Below are positions 62,001 to 64,000 of a DNA stretch of 64,000 bases, in pieces. The stretch covers positions 24,243,162 to 24,307,161 of the forward strand of contig NW_024037072.1 of NCBI RefSeq assembly GCF_015706575.1, given 5' to 3'. The position numbers were made by a program, and so were the translations under genes. Source of the DNA: Patiria miniata. Its lineage: Eukaryota > Echinodermata > Asteroidea > Valvatida > Asterinidae. The stretch's first letter is position 1; the number at the start of each line of letters is the position of its first letter. The notes beneath the pieces are model-generated. The model saw only the letters and a program-made list of their open reading frames with translations, was not told the origin of the DNA and did not search any database.

Positions 62001-63844
62001 CTTTTCATTTATCTGTGACTCTGTGTACACAATATAAGGTACTCTATAGACCATGACCATGTTGCGGCCATCTTGATTGTTTTCCCATTCAAATCAAAAC
62101 CAAAGCAGGACTGGAAGCTAAAATGGTCTGGTTCCTTTTTGCACAAACACATTAACATTCAATAGTGTTATTGAATAAAGGGAACATGACTGAAATGGTG
62201 GCAGCATGATAAAGGTCTGTAGAATAGCCACTCGCGCAGAACGTGCATGCTGTGCTTGCAAACTATTCAAATCACTGCATCTTGACTTCCAGATTCTGAC
62301 CTTTCAGCGGCCTGCGGGCGCGCATTTTATCGGGTTTTTGGTCACCCATTGTTGTGCATGTATTTCACAAACATGGCAGCAAATTGACTAAACAAGAGCC
62401 TTGGTCGAATTTGTGCTCGAAATGACCTCACGTAATATGGCACGCGCGTTGTTCGCTTAAATATCAGTGAATAACCCCGTGTTACGGAATATATCAAAAC
62501 ATATAATGTATCCATAATGTCTGCTATTATTTTTCTTTTTAAAACTGAACACAAAATCGAGTACTGTGTGCGAAGAAAGGAATGAAGTGCTAAGCTAAGA
62601 AACTCACGCACAGCGCTTGCGAGGTGTGCCAGTGTAGAGTGAACTTCGCGAAATGCACAGCTTTTTTCCTCGCAGTTTTGACTGACTCTCGCAGCTGTCC
62701 GCATTGAATTGTTCGTGGGGCAAAAGTTGGATGGCAAAAACCACCACTGAACTTGTGAAAAGTAACCGAGAGGAAAGTTTGTTTGGAATGCTGTTTGGTT
62801 TGATCGCCTGTGAGCTTCGCTTAAAATGTCCAATAACGCAGACATGGCTTAGAGTTAAAAGGACTGGTTCCCGACCTCATAGATGGAAAATCCAATAGTC
62901 AGGTTTTCAATCCCCATCTCCTTCTGCTTGCGCCTGTTTTTCTGCATCAGTCCAATCACGAGAGTGCAGCCCTTGGCGGCTGGATCATCTTCATCCTCGT
63001 CGTCTTCTTCAGTGAGTCGCACCTCAATCTGAGGGTTGAGGTGAAAGGTATCTGCGGAGAGAAAAACAAGTAATTATTACGTTTTTTTTTTAAATGTCAA
63101 TGACCACTGCAGACAGAGTCTCTCGACAGGCGGTGTTTTGAATGACGATTTCAGTAGCCTGTAGTTTCAAGCTACTGCCTATTGACAGTATCTTCAAATC
63201 GTCATACAGTCACCTTGTGGAAAGTGGTTTTGGTTTTCAAAATACATGGGGAATTTGCCGGCCTGAATGAAGTAGGGCCGACCCACTTTTATTTCGGCTT
63301 GGCACATGACTCCCAATTGAATGTGCTTTACAAAGAATGTGCCTTTGGGTTTCTGCACGGAGTTGGATTTTGGAGGACTCTGAAAGTTTATAGCAGAGAT
63401 TTAATTCAATTCAATTCAATTTATTATACTCGTCACGTAAAAAACATGAAAATTGATTTCCAGTGTGCATTATACATGTACAATAAGACCACAGATATAT
63501 ACGAACGTAAAATTAATAAGATTTGATGTAAAAAACAAAAGGTACTATAAGATATTAGCACAATGACAGAGACTATATTTACAGACTATCAAAAATTGCC
63601 AAAAGATGCCAATAAAATTCGGGTTTTCATTGTCAAATTCTTCATAGGAGGACTTGAGGGGGGGGGGGGGGGGGGGGGGCATTACATACTTATGAAGTTG
63701 AGGGAGCCACCAGCAGTGATTTTTCTCCTCCATGAACCTTCAATCTCATTGGTCACCCATTCCTTCCGGCTGGAGGTGATACCAGGACCCAAATGGCACA
63801 TTTCCAGACGACTATACTCACGAATGAAGTCACTGTACTCCATC
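43256..63844 (-). CDS. Classical calpain (C2-like and penta-EF-hand part), 5' part off right edge
   Basis: Ca2+-dependent cytosolic cysteine protease of the calpain family. Ten exons in the window encode the C2-like CBSW domain (domain III: exons at 63690, 62876 and 61650), a short linker (61295, 58854) and the penta-EF-hand domain (56314, 48515, 47136, 44187, 43256). The catalytic Cys/His/Asn domain should lie beyond 64000. Evidence includes WRRxxTAGG, the acidic loop EEDDEDEDDP, CTLVIGLMQK, PSTFEPNKEGEFLIR, FEKIAG, and the EF loop DQDNSGNFNSYE. One short exon between EF1 (phase 1 out) and EF2 (phase 0 in), expected to encode an FSxxxCxSMIxLMD-like peptide, was not found. The C-terminus is uncertain. 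Presence of the PEF domain separates it from calpain-5/6-type, calpain-7 and SOL calpains; I cannot name the orthologue. Confidence 0.92.
43363..44007. mobile_element. Large fold-back MITE with TA ends (Tc1/mariner-like)
   Basis: 645 bp. The ends are inverted (AGTGTGTATCAAAAAAATGC and GCATTTTTTGATACACACT) and flanked by TA on both sides. The arms are nearly 300 bases each with only a small loop at about 43670-43700. It lies in the last calpain intron, 49 bases upstream of the 43314 acceptor. Confidence 0.85.
44187..44303 (-). CDS. Calpain exon: EF-hand 4
   Basis: 117 nt, phase 1 in and phase 1 out, acceptor TTGCAG and donor GTCAGT. It encodes FRVSNQLFRTLVLRYSNIEG then ITFDDFLACVVKLKHLM, matching PEF FxLNxxLYxxIIxRYSxxxxxxDFDNFISCLVRLExMF. 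The loop lacks most Ca2+ ligands, normal for the fourth site. Confidence 0.93.
44401..44970. mobile_element. Fold-back MITE, GTACGGCAGAT ends, GGCGGCC-rich
   Basis: The left AGTACGGCAGATAGTG... and GTGCTTTTGATGATACAAGC are inverted at the right (GCTTGTATCATCAAAAGCAC, ATCTGCCGTACT). The interior has repeated AATGGCGGCCAT words. About 570 bp. Confidence 0.75.
45769..46261. mobile_element. Large fold-back MITE with TTAA ends (piggyBac-like)
   Basis: About 490 bp. TTAA at both ends, then AGAGGTTGTGGAATGCTC inverted as GAGCATTCCACAACCTCT. Arms are about 230 bases with a central GAGTCCTGTTTATTACGTCA / TGACGTAATAAACAGGACTC pair. TTAA is the piggyBac-type target. Confidence 0.82.
46419..46920. mobile_element. 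Large fold-back MITE with TA ends (Tc1/mariner-like)
   Basis: 502 bp between TA dinucleotides. Ends AGGGTGAGTAAAAAAACG and TTTTTTACTCACCCTG are inverted; arms run about 220 bases to a loop near 46670. Less similar between arms than the 43.36-kb element. Confidence 0.8.
47136..47214 (-). CDS. Calpain exon: EF-hand 3
   Basis: 79 nt, phase 0 in and phase 1 out, acceptor GTACAG and donor GTGAGT. It encodes VFKKYDQDNSGNFNSYELRR then ALSKIG. The 12-residue loop DQDNSGNFNSYE has acidic or polar ligands at positions 1, 3, 5 and 12, so it should bind Ca2+. Confidence 0.95.
47287..48118. mobile_element. MITE family Q, copy 1, split by a family R MITE
   Basis: Left part 47287-47579 (TATAGTCGTATATTTG ... 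GAACTACTA) and right part 47956-48118 (ACGGACATTTCCAACGGTGCG ... GGGATATAGCTTTAA) together match the uninterrupted copy at 54385-54920. The family R element lies between them. Confidence 0.75.
47581..47953. mobile_element. MITE family R, full copy
   Basis: Fold-back element with ends AGGCCAAAAAAAAAAAGTCT and AGACTTTTTTTTTTTGGCCT, then CCGGTTTCTGGTAT / ATACCAGAAACCGG. 373 bp inserted in family Q copy 1. A truncated relative is at 2999-3255. Confidence 0.8.
48515..48583 (-). CDS. Calpain exon: EF-hand 2
   Basis: 23 codons, phase 0 at both ends, acceptor TGCCAG and donor GTAGGC. It encodes VDVSGKLGFDEFKEVWSNLR then QWK, matching PEF DxDxxGKLGFEEFKxLWNNIKxWQ. The exon boundary is at the usual position before the second loop residue. 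Confidence 0.92.
49022..49592. mobile_element. Fold-back MITE, CGCTCGTAACCCCGCCCTGC arms
   Basis: The left arm (49034-49080) TCGCTCGTA.CCCCGCCCTG...GATACTCTGATGA is inverted at 49536-49583. About 570 bp including outer TAAATTCAT words. The interior has no coding sequence. Confidence 0.75.
49685..49720 (+). repeat. Solo end of the 14.37-kb MITE family
   Basis: CACTGATCTCTATATAAAGA followed by CTGGATAGCGGATAT matches both ends of the element at 14368-14848. The partner end was not seen nearby (21395-21418 has only a weak resemblance). Confidence 0.6.
50150..52320. other. Long calpain intron stretch with no recognised feature
   Basis: AT-rich intron DNA between EF1 and EF2 exons. No exon in the phase needed (1 in, 0 out) was found. 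Low-complexity but no clear repeat boundaries. Confidence 0.45.
52397..53503. mobile_element. MITE family Q, copy 2, split by a family S MITE
   Basis: Left part 52397-52711 (TATAGTCCATCATTTG ... GAACTACTA) and right part 53369-53503 (TCAAAATGATAGCTTGCC ... GACTATAGCTTTAA) match the two halves of 54385-54920. Between them sits a full family S element. Confidence 0.78.
52712..53368. mobile_element. MITE family S, full copy
   Basis: Begins ACTAAGGGAATAAATGTGTG, has a long internal palindrome (GTCTGGATGGGCGATAATTA and its inverse around CGAGGCGAACCCGAGG), and ends GAGGTATTTATGAATT. Same family as 35851-36484. Confidence 0.78.
53603..53647. repeat. Short perfect hairpin
   Basis: CCATTGATCTCCATATACAC and its exact inverse around CAGTCTG; 45 bp. 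Words resemble the GATCTCTATATA end of the 14.37-kb MITE. Confidence 0.75.
54385..54920. mobile_element. MITE family Q, uninterrupted copy
   Basis: About 535 bp, opposite orientation to the copies at 47287 and 52397. Inverted ends AAAGCTACAGTCCATCATTTG and CAAATGATGGACTATATAGCT. It contains GCTGAAGCTGAGCTGAAACT and CGAACAACATG. It provides the empty-site comparison for the two interrupted copies. Confidence 0.78.
55650..55804. repeat. Perfect 155-bp hairpin
   Basis: Arms of about 70 bases are exact reverse complements (ATATTTAACAGTTGTTGACT ... AGTCAACAACTGTTAAATAT) around a GC-rich CTCGGCTTCGCCTCGG loop region. Likely a very young or gene-converted MITE end. Confidence 0.85.
55975..56027 (+). 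repeat. 53-base uninterrupted poly-G
   Basis: Homopolymer of 53 G, with another G-rich stretch at 55854-55880. Its exact length may be an assembly effect. Longest of several G-runs (also 17738-17751, 59378-59389, 60247-60266 and 63659-63679). Confidence 0.9.
56314..56371 (-). CDS. Calpain exon: EF-hand 1
   Basis: 58 nt, phase 0 in and phase 1 out, acceptor GTGACAG and donor GTGAAT. It encodes DGELDVYELRDVLIAAYKN, the atypical first EF-hand of PEF proteins (EDGEVDAxELxxxL). The downstream partner exon with matching phase was not found. Confidence 0.86.
56474..56784. mobile_element. Fold-back MITE, GGCCAAATAAAAAAAAA ends
   Basis: Left end GGCCAAATAAAAAAAAAACA, right end TGTTTTTTTTTATTTGGC. 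Inner inverted words CTCCAAAA/TTTTGGAG and GGCGG/CCGCC. 310 bp in the calpain intron left of the EF1 exon. Confidence 0.65.
57273..58711. mobile_element. Probable non-autonomous element with TGACGTCA and CCGGAAGT repeats
   Basis: Bounded by AGAGTGGTCGG at 57274 and CCCGACCACTC at 58701. Inside, TGACGTCA-type words recur (near 57604, 57749, 57895 and 58534) with CTTCCGGT/ACCGGAAGT (57591, 57739, 58008-58027, 58344-58363). Two units of about 335 bp (58004-58235 and 58341-58560) are diverged direct repeats. No coding sequence was recognised. Confidence 0.55.
58854..58925 (-). CDS. Calpain exon: PEF domain first helix
   Basis: 24 codons, phase 0 at both ends, acceptor CCACAG and donor GTAAGT. 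It encodes LEKPRSDDAVTARLHETFEK and IAGA, equivalent to calpain FRxLFxxIAGED. The polypyrimidine tract of the acceptor is almost pure C (poly-G at 58930-58943 on the plus strand). Confidence 0.86.
60247..60266 (+). repeat. Poly-G run in calpain intron
   Basis: About 20 G in a row in intron DNA between 58925 and 61295. The surrounding 59470-61290 shows no exon or clear repeat boundary. Confidence 0.8.
61295..61331 (-). CDS. Calpain exon: CBSW-PEF linker (37 nt)
   Basis: Short exon, phase 2 in and phase 0 out, acceptor CCACAG and donor GTACTA. It encodes TADEQTELVTTE, an acidic linker. Homology is weak as expected for this region; support is from phases matching both neighbours. Confidence 0.65.
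61650..61861 (-). CDS. Calpain exon: CBSW end, EPNKEG motif
   Basis: 212 nt, phase 0 in and phase 2 out, acceptor ATGCAG and donor GTAAGT. It encodes FFQNNSLKVRSDSFLNTREM, then GRFKLPRGRYCIIPSTFEPN and KEGEFLIRIF, which matches the calpain consensus PSTFEPNKEGDFVLRFF nearly residue for residue. Confidence 0.95.
62876..63051 (-). CDS. Calpain exon: CBSW (domain III) acidic loop
   Basis: 176 nt, phase 1 in and phase 0 out, acceptor CCGCAG and weak donor GTCGGG (an in-frame stop follows, so splicing near here is required). It encodes TFHLNPQIEVRLTEEDDEDE and GCTLVIGLMQKNRRKQKEMG, then IGFSIYE. The acidic loop is longer than in vertebrate calpains (about nine acidic residues in ten) and is the proposed Ca2+/phospholipid switch region. 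Confidence 0.92.
63398..63560 (-). repeat. Possible LINE-like 3' tail with (AATTC)n, minus strand
   Basis: On the minus strand it reads AATAAATTGAATTGAATTGA, the same tail style as at 9370-9391. No coding part is visible. Located in the calpain intron left of the 63690 exon. Confidence 0.3.
63690..63844 (-). CDS. Calpain exon: end of protease domain, start of CBSW
   Basis: 155 nt, phase 2 in and phase 1 out, acceptor GTAAAG and donor GTATGT. It encodes MEYSDFIREYSRLEMCHLGP and EGSWRRKITAGGSLNF, matching calpain FEDFVKNFSRLEICNL and GTWRRGSTAGG. The intron 11 bases after the donor is a poly-C tract (poly-G on the plus strand). Confidence 0.93.
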
Positions 63845-64000
63845 CTTTACGAAAATTCAATGTATACAAATCAAGGTTAAGTTTGTAAGAATCAGTTGCT
63901 GGTGGGGATGCAGATCCGGCGTTATCTGAACTAAGCCATTGGATGGCACCATTGGCCGGTTGATCATAACACAATATTTAGGAATCGTCATTACACCAAA
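63845..64000 (-). other. Calpain intron at right edge
   Basis: Intron upstream of the 63690-63844 exon. The next exon, ending in phase 2 (protease domain), is expected beyond 64000. Confidence 0.6.

Noticed and set aside
62342-62845. 167-codon open frame on the minus strand in a calpain intron
   Set aside because: No recognisable motif; not compatible with calpain exons on either side.
1-64000. LTR retrovirus, Polinton or other capsid-bearing elements
   Set aside because: No reverse transcriptase, integrase, capsid-like frames or long direct terminal repeats were recognised anywhere in the window.
1-64000. CRISPR array, bacterial operon or defence system
   Set aside because: Spliced genes, SINEs and MITEs show a eukaryotic genome; the repeats are dispersed or inverted, not regularly spaced.

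Overview
This is an animal (eukaryotic) genomic window with low gene density, intron-rich genes and a great many short non-autonomous DNA transposons. The fold-back MITEs, tRNA-derived SINEs, poly-G tracts and a sulfonylurea-receptor-type ABC transporter suggest a marine deuterostome, most likely an echinoderm such as a sea star. That placement is inference from general look and repeat style, not from a species marker.

Two protein-coding genes were found, both on the minus strand and both cut by a window edge. (1) A sulfonylurea-receptor-like ABCC transporter (ABCC8/ABCC9 type) runs from its start codon at 34684 leftwards to at least 506. I traced 24 consecutive exons with GT/AG junctions and fully consistent phases, giving 1,329 residues: TMD0, L0 linker, TMD1, NBD1 and TMD2. 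NBD2 lies off the left edge. (2) A classical calpain protease enters from the right edge. Exons for its C2-like domain (CBSW, domain III) and penta-EF-hand domain lie between 63844 and about 43256; the catalytic domain lies beyond 64000. One short exon between EF-hands 1 and 2 was not identified, and the extreme C-terminus is uncertain. The genes are unrelated in function as far as is known and are separated by about 8.6 kb of repeat-rich intergenic DNA.

Layout: 1-506, ABCC intron with poly-G; 506-34684, ABCC gene, with introns holding MITEs (for example 11.23-11.87, 14.37-14.85, 15.6-16.0, 16.04-16.84, 19.23-19.49, 22.83-23.23, 24.38-24.75, 26.98-27.23 and 30.68-31.12 kb), tRNA-like SINE pieces (1.2, 10.1, 25.0 and 27.8 kb) and LINE-like 3' tails (8.6 and 9.1 kb); 34685-43255, intergenic, with a GC-rich inverted repeat upstream of the ABCC start, one full MITE, a 0.56-kb tandem duplication and a hAT-like MITE; 43256-63844, calpain 3' half, whose introns carry several large fold-back elements, two of them interrupted by other MITEs, plus a motif-rich element at 57.27-58.71 kb; 63845-64000, calpain intron.

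No rRNA, CRISPR, bacterial gene, LTR retrovirus or Polinton-like element was recognised. I did not see a clear new biological system. The most notable points are the natural Asn at the NBD1 switch-histidine position, the interrupted-MITE trio in the calpain introns, an inverted repeat with identical 71-bp arms, and the TGACGTCA/CCGGAAGT-rich element.
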